The notes: generated by a model not told the origin, from the sequence alone. A stretch of DNA of 34,043 bases from Reticulitermes lucifugus (GCA_026260175.1 JAKCWW010002651.1:20638-54680); one strand, 5' to 3'; shown: positions 1 to 11,871, counted from the first letter of the stretch. A program made the numbers and translations.

Positions 1-1439
1 GGGGGGGGGTATCGACCATGGGTATTGGGAACTTTAATTAATGAAGGAGTCAGGTTAAGAAAGAGGAGGAGGATTGATTTGTTTCAATTCTGTTTCTGTC
101 TTTACACCACCCAAATAATCGTTCTGAAAGTATCTCTATTTTTTTATTTACTGCTCTTCAACTCATTAGCCAAAACAACTGTTCTTAGGTAGAAACAATA
201 TTGGAGGGGCATTTGCCTCACCTTACAGCCCCCAAATTATGCCTATGACCAATATAACTAAACAAATTGCAATATTCATCACATTCTTTCCTTTGCTTGT
301 GCTTTTGATGAAATATCTGATTAGTTAATACACTGCCTGGACCATCTCTACATTAGGTTTTGAAGAAGTTGAGAATAGTCCTTTCAGGCTAATACATGTC
401 AGTCTAACCTAAAATTGTGCATGAAATACTCGATTTTTTTTTAATTTGTGAGCTTTTTCAACTGCACCAAGGCAGTACTGCTCTGTAGGGTTCTGACAAA
501 GATGTATGACATTTCAAGGCACAGACTTCTTGGACTTTTTCCATTGTCTGTATTGAAATGTAATAATACAGAATCTGAAACAAATGAAATCAAAATTGGC
601 CCAGTATGCCTTTGAAGAAGGACACTAGATATGTTGGAATAAAGCCAGATAATTCAGATAGAGCCCAACAGCAGATGGAGGAAATATTCCGTACACATAT
701 ATTATCCAGCACACTCGGGTGGTAGTTTTGGGATGAAATCACAGATGGTGCTTAGGGTATTAAACACCAGCCACAAGTGAAGCAACACTCGACCACCTGA
801 CTGGGTCTACAAGAAGTGAGAGGGAGTAGTCAGTTTAAAAGGCAGGGAAATAAAAATGGCATCTAGCAACACTGCAATCTCCCCTTTCCCGTGGCTAAGA
901 AGAACAGTTGTTACTATTAATGTTCCGACTACCAGGATTGCCTGCACAGTGTTACTGTTTAGTGAGAGGAAATAGTTTCAGTGACCAGTTATGTATTTTT
1001 TGTATTTGGTGTCTAGTGAAATTTGCATAACCATATTTTCTGAATTGTTTTTTGGAATGTGCAGTATTCACTAACTTGACATTAAAGGGGGTGTAAAAGT
1101 GTAAATAGTGTAAATAATCACCATGTAGTGACAGTTGTTTTGGCAGGAGTAAGCCTGAAGATGGGGACCATACCTGTCCCAGAAATGTAGTGTGTTATAT
1201 TTCAATACGTATGATGGGAAAAGTCTAAAAAGTCTGTAAGTTCAAATGCACCAAGGTAGTTGTGGCACTGGGTTGGCCTGTTAATGTATTTACCAGGCTA
1301 CAAGCTGGATGACGGATGGGGTTGAACTCCTGACAAGGGCAAGAGGTGTTTCTGTCCTCCACAACATCGAGACTGACTGTGTGGTCCACACAGTTTGTTG
1401 TCCAGTGTGCACCACAACTTTTTCCCTTGGGGGTAACAT
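1..1439. other. Left-edge noncoding stretch, no exon recognised
   Basis: It starts with nine G, possibly an assembly or sequencing edge. I see AT-rich sequence with no open reading frame resembling a kinase N-lobe or GEF domain. It is probably intron of the kinase gene. Confidence 0.4.
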
Positions 1440-1660
1440 GATCACTCACCACCATCTTGTGCCAAGGTTAAGAATGCATAGAATGTGTTCAGGAGATGCA
1501 TCATTACAACCTCAGCTGGGACACAGGCTACCAGCATTGAATGAGATCTGAGGTTTTTGTGGCAGTGGCTACAAAGAATATTATATTCTGAGATATGAAA
1601 ACATGTAATCTGGTAGAAATTTACTGACTTTTTGGAGGAACATGTAGCACATTCCTTCAA
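1440..1660 (-). repeat. Fragment of palindromic Blattodea-type interspersed repeat
   Basis: On the minus strand this reads SVNFYQITCFHISEYNILCS then HCHKNLRSH. I recognise this as a decayed form of a pseudo-peptide (YQTTxRHIPEDxNLHSHxxENLKSH) that recurs through cockroach and termite assemblies. It is a repeat signature, not a gene. Confidence 0.6.
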
Positions 1661-1689
1661 AATATGAACAAATTTCTATCAGATAACCC

Positions 1690-1830
1690 ATTCTCAACTT
1701 CCAGAAACAGTAATTCTTCATATCCTGACTGAGGTTTTTCACAGTTTTCCTAAGTCCCTCCAGGCTGGGATAGTACTTCAGATTAGGCTACAGCCATTTC
1801 CTTCCATGTCCATTATATTTGTTTATTTAT
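1690..1830 (+). repeat. SINE body fragment
   Basis: The run gaggtttttcacagttttcc, then tccctccaggctgggatagt and ttaggctacagcc, matches the tRNA-unrelated body of a common insect SINE (GGTTTTTCC...CCCTCCAGGCGAATGCTGGGATGGT). The tRNA-like head is missing. Confidence 0.6.
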
Positions 1831-2369
1831 TATCAGCCTACCATATGATGTATATTTTTAGCTGAGTTACTTACAGTACTATAAATAAATAGACAGGAAG
1901 GCATGGTGCTGTACCTCCACTCCTGATACACATTCATGACATGCTGCTTAATTAACCACAGAGACAGTTTTATCAAGGTAGTTGCACTAACATATGAAAT
2001 TTCACCACCTGCTATTTGGTTTCTTCTCCCACTTCATGTATTGCATCAGACTACTAAGGGATTAAAAGGGCAAAGACAAGTAATAGTTTTTGATTACATG
2101 GCTAAAGTGTTATGTCAGGAAACATGAATTCTAAGCAAATACAAGTTTCTGTTTGAAAAATTATGTCAGATTAGCATGTGCAATATAATAGCTTCATTTC
2201 TGTACATGATATGACAGAAACTGTTTTACTGTGAGGTACCTGAGATAATTTGATTTCTAAAACTTGGTGCCTGTCTCTTCTTTACCCACTCATCTGAGAA
2301 TTGTAAGTGGAAGGAAGTTAATATAAAATGCACTGTGTTCATATAAAGCACTAACCAGACCTTTCAGTT
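1831..2369. other. Noncoding stretch, probably kinase-gene intron
   Basis: AT-rich. A chance HRD codon run at 1957-1965 is discussed among the rejected items. Nothing else is recognised. Confidence 0.4.
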
Positions 2370-2500
2370 GAATGGTTATGGCCCTGATTTTACTGGGAAG
2401 GTCTTGGGTTCAGTATGAGCGTGGAAGCCAGCCATCATGACAGGTTTTTGTGGTTTTTTGGTCTTCCTCAGTCCCACCAGACACAATATGCAGAGGTGAG
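2370..2500 (+). repeat. tRNA-derived SINE fragment
   Basis: There is a box-A-like segment (gaatggttatggccctgatt), 30 bp, then the box-B-like gggttcagtatgagcg, and then a gtttttgtggttttttggtc body. The order and spacing are those of a tRNA-headed insect SINE. Confidence 0.55.
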
Positions 2501-2965
2501 GCTTACACTTTCAAATTGAATAAAAAACTTCTCTCTTAATATTGTATAATGAAGCCTATATTTATTATTTTTCTGCACTTGGTGGCCTCTAATAAAGAGA
2601 TCTTCTAGATCATGCCTGTGGCAGTGCCAATCATGTAGAAAATGCATACACTAAAGCCATTATGTCAGCACTGATATTGTCATGCTAAACTGTACTTGGG
2701 TCATTGACTCACTTCCTGTTTGAGGAGTGCAGTGCATGGTGGAAGTTGCACTAGGAAGCACTTGTACGCACTGATTCTCCCAGTGACTTTAGAAGAGTCT
2801 GAGGCAACATGCAACATTTGGTGAATCTGTGACAGAAGTTTTCAACCAGAAAGGTTACACACAATTGATTTAAAACATGAATAAAAGTGTAAATGGCTTA
2901 TGGAGTTGTTTTCATTTATCCATCACTTTAACTGTAACTCAAACTCAGTTTTCCCCCTTTTGCAG

Positions 2966-3171
2966 CCAGAAAATGTGATGGTGGATTTATCAGGCAGTAG
3001 TTCTGTGCTCAAATTGGTTGATATGGGGGATGCTGTGAGTGTGACCAGAAATCTGGAAGTCCTTCCACCACCAAATCTTGAATTTGCTGCTCCTGAAATG
3101 GTACTTGGGCAGCCTGTTGGATGTAAGACAGACATGTGGAGTGTGGGAGTGTTCCTGTATTCCTTCCTCAG
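2966..3171 (+). CDS. Kinase exon A: catalytic loop to subdomain IX
   Basis: The exon follows a pyrimidine-rich acceptor ending in tgcag (2961-2965) and ends at AG before a gtggga donor. It encodes 68 residues plus two bases, starting at PEN of the catalytic loop and running through DMG, the activation segment, FAAPE and DMWSVGV. It begins in phase 0, so the catalytic-loop Lys must end the preceding exon. Confidence 0.85.
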
Positions 3172-3479
3172 GTGGGACCATATTGTGTGTTTTTGCTTAT
3201 GCCATATACTTTTAACTTAACAGTGTGTGTAATTACGTATATGTTTTCCCATTCCTTGAATAGACGTCACACAGACGGCTTCTTGCATTTGTAAACTCAA
3301 CTCTGTTCATATGTGCTATCAGCTGCACCACCAAACATTTTCCCCTTACCCTGGCATTCATGGATCTCTTTGCAAAAGTACACATTCCCACCCTCCCACT
3401 GCCCATCTGGGTCATTGCACACTTCAGATATGAATATTGAGGTATTTTAACATTGTACATAATAACAGAATGTATAGGG

Positions 3480-3523
<44 letters not shown>

Positions 3524-5568
3524 AGATACTTCTAAGAATATATTTGGAACTAATTTAATAATCCTGAAACCATTGTATGTACAAAGCTTCAAACATGTTT
3601 TGTCTAAACTTAATAGATGTGCAGCATTACACTCAGACTGACTCATACAAAATGAATCATGAAGACATACAAAGCTCTTATATTATATGTCAGTAGCATA
3701 ACTTTTCCGTTGAATGCATAAGAATTTAGTGGAAGTTTCAACTTAATAATGATATGAATTTTACTTATATGTATATTTTGTGTTTTATGACTAATTCCAT
3801 ATTCTGTATTCATCTTGCCTAATTTCTGGATCCATGGAATGGATATATATGTATGTGTGTGTAATCCACCTTCCAGAAACTGTCTATATTTCATAGAAAC
3901 ATCTGAACTTTGGGTTACATCCCTGGGAAGTGTTGGTACCTATCCACTCAACTGTTTGGTATCACTCCCTAAATACAGCAGTCACCATTATTAGCACTAC
4001 AGTAGCTTGAACTAAAGCATATATCAGCTTATAAAATATATTTTTCACGTTACTGTTTCAGTTGATACAAATAATATACCTTTTGTAAAGCCAGTATATT
4101 CAAAATAAATGTTACAAAGTGTGTATGTCAATAGCAATAACCATACACTTCTGCACCTTTCATTCACAGAACAGTAGTGACTATGTGTTTATTGTTACAG
4201 TGGTGTGTCTCCATTCTTGGATGACTCTGTGGAGGAGACAACAGCGAACATACTCAAGTGTGACTTCTGTTTCCCCGATGAATACTTTGCTGACATTTCA
4301 AATGAGGGCAAGGACTTGATTGGCAGTCTCTTGGTTGCCACATCCTCCCAACGGATGACTGCTCAGGAGTGCCTGGATTCATCGTGGTTTAAAGATGTAA
4401 CAATTATGATTACTAGTTCCTTCACAGTCATTTAAAAAAAACTATTAAATAAACATGAATTATAATTAATATAACGGTAATTCTTAGGGATGTTGTGACC
4501 TGAGTTTATATATGTTACAGTAAAGACCTGAAATTAGTTGTTACTAGTTCTGGCTAGTAAAAACCAGGAACCCTTAAGCACAATAGACAGAACTAGTATT
4601 CCTCACTGAAAACTAGAAATTACTGCAACTGTTGGTTAAACCCAAATTAAATTGAAAGACTTAGTTATTTATTCTTTTTTTTTTCTTTCAATAAAAGTGT
4701 GTTTGTACCATACTTCCATTAACTACAAGTGACTGTTGCTGTCTTCTGTAATTACAGAGAAAATTGTCATATTTAAGTTCAAATTTTACTCATATTAAGC
4801 TTACTGGTACAGGATATATGGCAGATTTATTTTAAATTAGAATAATTAATTTTCCTTTGGTTTTTTCTTTTTACCAAGAATTTATGCATACCAGAGTCAC
4901 TTTGAAAAGAAACAAATTGATATTTTAAGAAAGTGAATTGCTTGAGTAGAAGTAAACACAAATTTAATGTGGTGTGAAGGAAAATACTGCAGGTGTGATC
5001 TACAGTAAAAGTTTCAAGTTAATTATTGTTTATGTGTCACATAAACTGCATTTGCAACTCTTTGAGTTACACAGTATTTCCTTCTTCTTGCACAAGTACA
5101 AATTTGAGACTTGATGTTTTGTTCAGTTACATCTAATATTCCCAGCTAACAGAATTTGACTTTCAAATAGAAAAGTTTTCTGCAAATCTAATTTAAAGAG
5201 CAGTATAATAAAGGTTAATTTATGATGATACTTGTTGCTGATCGGCATTGTGCTAAACGATCTGAAAGAAAGAAGAAGTGTATTTGTACTCTGTCTAGAT
5301 GACATCCATTATTAATCCAAGGGATGGTTTGGCAGAGTCCCACCGGTGTATGGACTATTAAGTTACATTATCTAGTTTCAACACATTATAATTGTGTTCA
5401 GTACGGCATTTCATGCATCCTTTCTCATATCTCAACTCTTTTCAGGTGCAGAAAACGTGTTCTATTCCATCAGCCCGTCTGTTGGCATTCATGGAACGAA
5501 GACAGTCGCTTGCATGGCCTCTGTTCACACCAAATTTAAATCATACCCTCAACCTTCCAGACACGTGA
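2966..5568 (+). CDS. Trio/Kalirin-type protein kinase, C-terminal part (3 exons, 5' partial)
   Basis: Three exons (2966-3171, 4201-4396, 5446-5568) join in frame to give the last 174 residues and a TGA stop. Numbering from the first visible residue: the catalytic-loop PEN is at 1-3, with its metal-binding Asn at 3. The DFG position reads DMG (19-21), the APE motif is 42-44, the subdomain IX Asp is D56 and the subdomain XI Arg is R120. The stretch SGVSPFLDDSVEET (69-82) and the tail ARLLAFMERRQS are, from memory, very close to vertebrate Trio and Kalirin, large Rho-GEFs ending in an Ig/Fn3-kinase module. The N-lobe and HRD-equivalent are not visible, so upstream exons are missing from view. 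Drosophila Trio is known to lack a kinase, so this may be a Trio with its ancestral kinase, a Kalirin-like gene or a free kinase. Activity is uncertain. Confidence 0.85.
3172..4200 (+). other. Kinase-gene intron with TA microsatellite
   Basis: A 1029-bp GT-AG intron. Apart from the (TA)n tract at 3482-3519 I recognise nothing in it; open frames around the tract come from the repeat. Confidence 0.7.
3482..3519. repeat. (TA)n microsatellite
   Basis: About 19 uninterrupted TA dinucleotides inside the intron between kinase exons A and B. Confidence 0.95.
4201..4396 (+). CDS. Kinase exon B: C-lobe subdomains X-XI
   Basis: The acceptor ttgttacag ends at 4200. The first base completes a Ser codon with exon A, giving SGVSPFLDD. 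The exon carries the C-lobe to SSWFKD and ends at GAT before gtaaca, a non-ideal but acceptable donor. The Arg of subdomain XI (in SSQRMTAQE) is present. Confidence 0.85.
4397..5445 (+). other. Kinase-gene last intron, featureless
   Basis: A 1049-bp AT-rich GT-AG intron between exons B and C with no recognised repeat or exon. Confidence 0.65.
5446..5568 (+). CDS. Kinase exon C: post-kinase tail and stop
   Basis: The acceptor is tcttttcag, ending at 5445. In the phase set by exon B the exon reads VQKTCSIPSARLLAFMERRQ, then 20 more residues, then TGA at 5566-5568. The ARLLAFMERR segment matches the short basic tail that ends Trio and Kalirin. Two other frames of this exon are also open but do not join to exon B. 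Confidence 0.8.
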   Translation: MQKTCSIPSARLLAFMERRQSLAWPLFTPNLNHTLNLPDT

Positions 5569-5846
5569 TTTCATTTTGTAGACAATCTAAGGAAGCATAA
5601 AATTTTCTTCCATTAAACACCAGAGCTTTCTTGATTCTGAACGTGACCATCAAATTGCTGCTGTAGGTCTGGTGTCCAGGAACCTTGGAATTACTGTCAA
5701 CCTGAAAGCTGAGTGTTACCCAGAAGAAAGCAAACAAATAGTGTAAGAAAAACGTGACTAATATACATGAAAAAGTCTTTTGTTGGTTGTCAGTTGCTTG
5801 TTTTGAAGAATTGCAATATTTCAGTCTATTCCGAGTGTCAGGTGGT

Positions 5847-5852
5847 AATAAA
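5847..5852 (+). promoter_or_regulatory. Candidate polyadenylation signal of the kinase gene
   Basis: AATAAA lies 279 bp after the stop codon and is the first canonical hexamer I noticed downstream. The 3' UTR would run from 5569 to about 5870. Later A-rich sites could also serve. Confidence 0.35.
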
Positions 5853-6487
5853 TGAAAATTCTAATATTGTGCCATGTTAAGTACATGTTTGAGTTTGTAT
5901 ATATGTAGACGTTTACTTTTGCATTGCATATGCAGCAACAGAGACATTCTTTTAACTTTAACATGTAAGCGAAAGAAAGTTGTGCAGTGTGGAGTTACCT
6001 TTATTATACTTTTGGATATACCAGAAATGGATTGTACTGCAGTTTCTGATTCACCACCACTACTGAATATTGCAGTGTGTGCAGCCTAAGAGCCTCCACT
6101 GGCTGTTAAAATATTTATTTTATAAGTGTTTATTCTGATATATAATATTTATGAGAAAGCATGTTGTTACTAGTCACAGGAGTAGAATTTATTTTGTGTG
6201 CAGAATTCACAACTTAAGGTGTTCAGTTTATAGTAGACTGACATATTGCCAACTGAATGTTGGTTTTTTAACACACTAAGGAACAGGTGCCTGGTTGACC
6301 AGCCTACCTGTTCCCAGCCATCCCAACCACATTTTTAGCTGCTAAATTAATTCATATGCCTGAATGATTTTAAGACTGGAGTATAGAGGAATGTTCATTA
6401 CTATTGAAATGTGGCCTGTGTTTTCTTGGCATTGCATTCACCGTGTGGGTTTTGTGACATATGGTCTATCTGGTAACAGTTTCATTA

Positions 6488-6526
6488 CCATCACCACCAC
6501 CACAGCTGCCACCACTGCTGCTGCTG

Positions 6527-6578
<52 letters not shown>

Positions 6579-6586
6579 CACCACCA
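6488..6586. repeat. Compound trinucleotide microsatellite (ACC/GCT/ACT/ACC)
   Basis: An ACC run, a short GCT run, about 14 ACT units, then an ACC run, almost 100 bp in all. The Thr- or Leu-rich open frames crossing it are artefacts of the repeat. Confidence 0.95.
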
Positions 6587-7763
6587 GTGTTTGTTGTTTA
6601 TACATATCCACAGGATGTGTCCAGCTGGAATCTCAGTACTAACTGGGCTATGACTGCTTTATTCCACATCTTTTCCAGTTCACCATTTATTGGTATCTGA
6701 ATTTTGATATATTTTCTCTTACATGCCCACTACACAGGAAGTACTGAAGGTTCTAAAGAGTCCACAGTATATAGCATTGGTCAGTTAATTTAAAAAAATG
6801 GGCATTTATTGCTGAAAGGAATTAAGAAGAATCATGTAGACCTCATGCTTGTCTGGAAGCATTAATAAAGTAGTGAACGCACAACAGGAATTAATGTGTT
6901 GCTGGTCCTCCATGTGTTAAACACCTATGGGAAGTTAGTAGGTGATGTAGACAATAATTTTACAAATATGAAATCGGATTAAGTATTTTTGAAGACTGAT
7001 TGATTCTTCACACTGAACCACTCATCCCAGAAAATGTTGGCCACTTTTCTTTGTTTGTGAGCAATGTTCCATACAGGGATTGACATGTGGGACAGAAAGT
7101 AACATCACATGGTTATTTTGCAGCATATCTCAGCAGCTTTAACTAGTGATACACATGAACTTTTTTTCACGTTGTGTAACTTAGTTACAAACTGGAAAGG
7201 GAAAACTTTAGAAGAGATTTGCATGTTGTTTTCTCTGAGTACCAAACAGGCAGTATGAATTACTTTTACAAGTTTCAAGTAGGGCCCAGTTACAAGATTA
7301 AAGTGCATTTAGTACCTCTGTTTCACAACTAATTTTGAACCAGACACTGAGGTGTGTAAATTAAAACCATTGCACTGGGATTTTTTTAACTGCAATTTTG
7401 TATCACAGATATACTGGAACTTTCCTTGCTGGTAAAAATGCACAGAAAATAGTTCCATTTTATGATATCTAACTGAAGCAAATGGAAAGCAAGTAAGTTA
7501 TGGTTGAACATGACACTGAGTTGTAACTGCCACCACCTAATAACCTCTGTGTGCCAAGAAAGTGTGATATTCTTTGTTGTAGAATTTAACTGTGGACAGC
7601 ATAGCAGTCATTTGTAGTATGCTGGGTGGATCATATTTTCCTAGTGATGTATTCAGTTCACTCACTGTAACAATGAGATGCCCATTGATGTTTCCAAAGC
7701 ACAGCTCATATTTTTGTTATTGTAAATAGTTGATGCAGATTAATTTAATGTGACATATTTTTA

Positions 7764-7790
7764 TTTATATATGTATATATATATATATAA
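7764..7790. repeat. (TA)n microsatellite
   Basis: An interrupted TA tract (tatatatgtatatat...). Confidence 0.85.
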
Positions 7791-8173
7791 AGATAATGTT
7801 TTATACAGCATGTTTATAATAGGCAGTAACATTATGACTGAATGTTTGGAAATATATAAATATTCAGAAAACATTGAATTTAATTCACATTATTCAAAAA
7901 CCAAGCTTAACAACACCATATGATACATACATGTAATATATGAGGGGCTCTCTGTCACCTCCATCTCCACCTGAATCCCACTTCTTACACCTGTGTGGTA
8001 GAGAGCTCACATCATACCGCAATAACATGAGACACACTAATGTAGAACAGTGGGAAAACTGACTTGTCTGCTAACACACAACAGTTTACAATTCTGCATT
8101 CTCTAACACTGATATGCTATTGTTTCTTTAATCAAATGAAGTGAACATACAAATATAATCTTAATACATGCCT

Positions 8174-8201
8174 TTTTATTTATTTATTTATTTATTTCAG
8201 C
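8174..8201. repeat. (TTTA)n microsatellite
   Basis: About seven TTTA units, ending in ttcag. Confidence 0.9.
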
Positions 8202-8780
8202 CTTCCCTTCTTCCCACATCTTACAGAATTCTCACTGTATACGTACTGTGATTGCCAACGTGACATGGTCACAGAAGCTCAAGTTACAGTTGCCTATGTA
8301 CATAAAATTGAAAATGTAATCCAATAAAGTTAGGCTTTCACCTTTCACATTAGTGACAGAGACTTGCATAACGCATTGCCAACATACATATAGAACACAG
8401 AATGTATAACCACAATCTTCAAGAATGTTCTTGCCATATTCTTTTCATGACATACATACTACAACTTCTGGGTATAGCATAACAAACTAACACAGGACAC
8501 ATCTGGTTTTGGGTTTGTGTGTGTATAAACTAAGGTTAGCCTTTGTGTTTTTTGTGTACATTGGTAACCATGACCCCATTCCCTGTTACCATGGATGTTG
8601 GCAACACACATGTTATGTAAATACCAGGGCACAAATGAAGGTACATGTTATGATTCTGTTAGTGTGTTCACTTATAAATATTGTTTTACACATGTAATGG
8701 CCTTGCAATGTGTTGTTGAATAAAGGAAGTGCAAACACTCTGGTAACAGAAGGGAAATAAATTTTGCTTCTGTTATGCAT

Positions 8781-9493
8781 TGCAGCTGACCATCCTTGTT
8801 TGTGGGTTGGTGCATCACAGTTTAACGTATTCAGAGAATTATTGTGGCAACCTACATGCATTGCAGTGTAGGTGCATCATTTACTTGTGGTCATGCTTGT
8901 GTTTGTGTGTGGAGTAATACTTGAGGTCGCATCTGCCTGCCTATCTTATTCGGTAGCTACTTAGATATTCTGCAATGTGGAATATACTTCAACTGTACTT
9001 TTCACAATTTTTAGAACAAAATTAGAGCAAGTGTTAAGGCCAGTGCTTCACTGAGTGTCAAAATTTCCTGTGCAAATTGTCATCGACTCCTTCCTCACAA
9101 AGATGGAAAGGGCCTTGTGTGTATGGGTGGAAGATGAAGTTGGAGGGTGTCATGGCACCATACAAGGAGATGTATATGGACATGCAGGACAAGGCAAAGT
9201 AATTGAAGATCATCTCTTTCCTCACCAAGTTTTCTGTCTCCCCCTCCACCTTGCACATTACATCATTTGATCACCCTCACAACTCTTAGTCAGACACATC
9301 AATGCCATTCCAACAAATGCCAACACAAATATCTTTGTGTGTATTCATCATTAATTTACATATCATGTTTTACATGTCTTTGGTTCACCTAACCCCATTT
9401 TTCACACAAGGTCTTAACTTCGTGCATCATGGTTTTGCTGTTCACAGGATTTTTCAAGAACATGACCTCCATAAACAGTGAGGGTCTGCTGTA
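8781..9493 (+). mobile_element. Tigger/pogo-like DNA transposon relic with TIRs
   Basis: The left end (8781-8805, starting tgcagctgaccatccttgtt) and the reverse complement of the right end (9469-9493, starting tacagcagaccctcactgtt) match at about 19 of 25 positions. The CAG-start ends flanked by TA (mutated to TG on the left) are typical of Tc1/mariner-superfamily Tigger elements. Inside, TKMERALCVWVED (about 9100-9140) resembles the linker to the CENPB-type HTH of Tigger transposases (MEKALxxWIEDQ). There is no DDE domain, and the 713-bp size points to an internally deleted, dead copy. Confidence 0.7.
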
Positions 9494-9509
9494 GTTTCAT
9501 CTGCAAACT

Positions 9510-9700
9510 CATTAATATTGAGAATTCTGGTTGTCCGGGATGTGACACTGCATCGCTGTGTAAGTGGTGCCTGATATGTTGAAGGAGCATATTGCCCTCA
9601 CTTTCAAGGGTCTGTGGCCCACAACACCAGAATCCTCAATTACACTGCTGTGAAAACGTGTATTAATACTATTCACATCAGTAATATTGAAACTAGGGTA
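9510..9700. repeat. Fragment of palindromic interspersed repeat
   Basis: Minus strand: TAMQCHIPDNQNSQY. Plus strand: RDVTLHRCVSGA-like and AYCPHFQG. Both are recognisable decayed pseudo-peptides of the family also found at 1440, 24400, 26890 and 28285. It abuts the Tigger relic. Confidence 0.5.
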
Positions 9701-11759
9701 CCTATCTGCAGGCAAATAAAGTACCTAGAAATGGCCATGACTTCCCCACTCCAAACCTCACCCCCCCCTCCCCCAGCTGTCCGGCTGGCCCTGGGTTTGA
9801 ACATGCAGTCAGGTCTAACCTGTTCTAGACCTATTGACTGAAAGAGTTCCTTTGGTTCACGTCTTCTTAGAGCTGCATCCCTTGCAAGTGGTCAGCCATC
9901 CCTTGGCTTAGAAGGTTGGTTGGGCCATCCTAGGGCATAGCTGGAAACCAACACAGAACACAGGTCCAATGACCAGGAATTCATCTTGGGCACAGTGGTT
10001 GTAGAACAGTGCCACTGACCAGCCTTTGGCTGTTGCAGCGCACAAGAATTGTACAACAAAATCACACAGGTGCCCATCAAATGATTTTAAGACCCTAACT
10101 TCAAAATCACTTTTCCAAAATGTGGTGTTCATGGGCATGCATGTAGTACAGTCCGATAATTAGGTGTTGGTTTGTTTGTGCTAAATATACCACCACCACC
10201 ACCACCAAAAATTAGGTTATGTGAAAAGAATTTCTGATGTACTTCTTTTAATGTTTTGTGTAGTAACAGTCAGATGTAACCAGAGCACTTGAGTTGCCTA
10301 TAAGCCACTGACCTGCCTAGAAATTGTAACATTTTTCATGTGTATGGTCCCCTTTCTGTTGGCATGTCAGCTCAATTTTTTAAGCCATTGATCAGCAGGA
10401 CATCTGGCAGAGATGGGTGAGAGGAGAAATGCATGCAGGGTTTTGAATGAAACACCAGAAGGAAGACAACATCTTACAACCTAAGCATACATGAAAGGAT
10501 ATATAAAAATGATCTAAAAGACATAGGATGGGAAGATGCATTTCTCTTTCTGATAACTTTGAACAGTTATTACAGTCAGTACATCCATGAGAAGGTTTTT
10601 AGTTACAGGGGTATGATAGTTCTCATTTTGCTGTATGCTTGAACAGGTCATAACATTAAACTATTGAAATAGTTGCAGCAAAGGCATGGCATTTGAAACC
10701 TGCATGTTATTACGTAGGTACATACTGTGCTTATCCTGGCTTATGTAATGGATGTGACCAGAAAGTCCTCAGATTTTTTTTCTTGCTTTATTTAAGAAGT
10801 TTAATACTCAAATTGCAACCCTCAAAGTGGTAAGTAATGTGATGTAAAATGCAATGCTTATAAGCTTGTTATTTATTAACTTGTCCCAAACTTAAGTTTC
10901 CACAATTCAGATGTTATTAATGTTTGCATATTTACTTTGCTTTGCTGTGTTTATTTAGTGACATTGCCAGCACCTAGACTACTTAACATCAATGGTAGAA
11001 GAAAGAACATAAATTTTAGTTATATCAGTTGATATTGAAGGTGGTGGTATTGGTATCATATCATTTTATTGGTTTAAAAAATTTAATTGTTCCAGCATCT
11101 AATTTAATTCAGCATGGAACATAATTTTTCCATTGTTTGTATTAAAAATTGTCATGCATAAGTTTACATGACAGTATGGAGTTCCAGCACTAATTATGTA
11201 AAATATTCTACAGATATCAGTGATTTGATCAGGTTGTATTTCATTTTCAACTGCCTGTGCTTTTCCTTCTCCATCACGGATATGGGAAAGATGTACATTA
11301 TTTTTTAAATTTTTAGTCCAGAACTTTTCCTTTATGCCTAATACTAGTGCATCCTTGTGGTACTCCATTTCTAATTACCGAACAAGAAGACCTACACCGG
11401 TATACTGCAAGATTTTTGGGATTGCTCTGTCTAATTTCTGCATGGGTCATCGGTATGGTGTCATGCCCCACAGTCGGCTTGATCTTCGTTCGCATTAATG
11501 TACTTGACTACCTATCATCTGGTCTGTGGAGTGTGTGAAAATAGCATCTGGTCTTTTCTAGCACAGACCAGATACACATCAAGAAAGCGGTGGTTGAATT
11601 TAAAATATGGAGAGGGCCAACAATGCTGCGTGTGTAGTGTTTTATCATCAGGGTGCATTGCGTTTTAAAACTTGGGGTAATCCCCTTTGAAAACGTATGA
11701 GATTTTTAGTGTATCATCAGGGTTCTGCATTTGAGTCGCTAGTTCCTTTCTAAATCGTT
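9701..11759. other. Intergenic DNA upstream of the carrier gene
   Basis: It contains a short (CCA)n tract at 10190-10207 and C-runs near 9760, but no recognised exon. The carrier promoter should lie in the last few hundred bases. CpG becomes a little more frequent from about 11580, and I see no TATA box at a fixed place. Confidence 0.4.
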
Positions 11760-11871
11760 ATGCCACAATACGAATCAGAATACCAAGGTTTGGACGACCC
11801 ACGATTTCGAATTTCTGTAACACAGCAAATGGCAGCATCGTGTACCGGGGCCATAATTACATCATTATTGA
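11760..11871 (+). CDS. Carrier exon 1: N-terminus and first helix
   Basis: It encodes residues 1-37 plus one base, ending in [10 protein letters not shown] before a strong gtaagt donor. The split Met codon joins to exon 2 to give MTPFDVVK, the first carrier signature. Two other ATGs near the start are out of frame or inside the helix. Confidence 0.85.

Larger units (their letters stand above)
5569..8780. other. 3' UTR and intergenic DNA, no gene recognised
   Basis: AT-rich sequence with microsatellites (6488-6586, 7764-7790, 8174-8201). Short open frames here are low-complexity or lack any recognisable domain. Confidence 0.5.

Noticed and set aside
1936-1977. Open frame with HRDSFIK followed by a gta donor-like site, a tempting catalytic-loop exon for the kinase
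   Set aside because: Joining to PEN at 2966 would leave two extra residues between HRD and Lys compared with HRDxKPEN, a stop lies just upstream, and the flanking residues do not look like a kinase.
3233-3641. Open frames with Tyr-Ile repeats on both strands
   Set aside because: They are translations of the (TA)n tract within a well-supported intron.
5324-5600. Two alternative open frames over the last kinase exon
   Set aside because: Only the third frame joins exon B in phase and gives the Trio/Kalirin-like tail ARLLAFMERR.
6364-6700. Thr-rich and Leu/Pro-rich open frames
   Set aside because: They are translations of the compound trinucleotide microsatellite.
9892-10138. Overlapping minus-strand open frames rich in Cys and Trp
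   Set aside because: No family match, two competing frames, no splice support; more likely repeat-derived.
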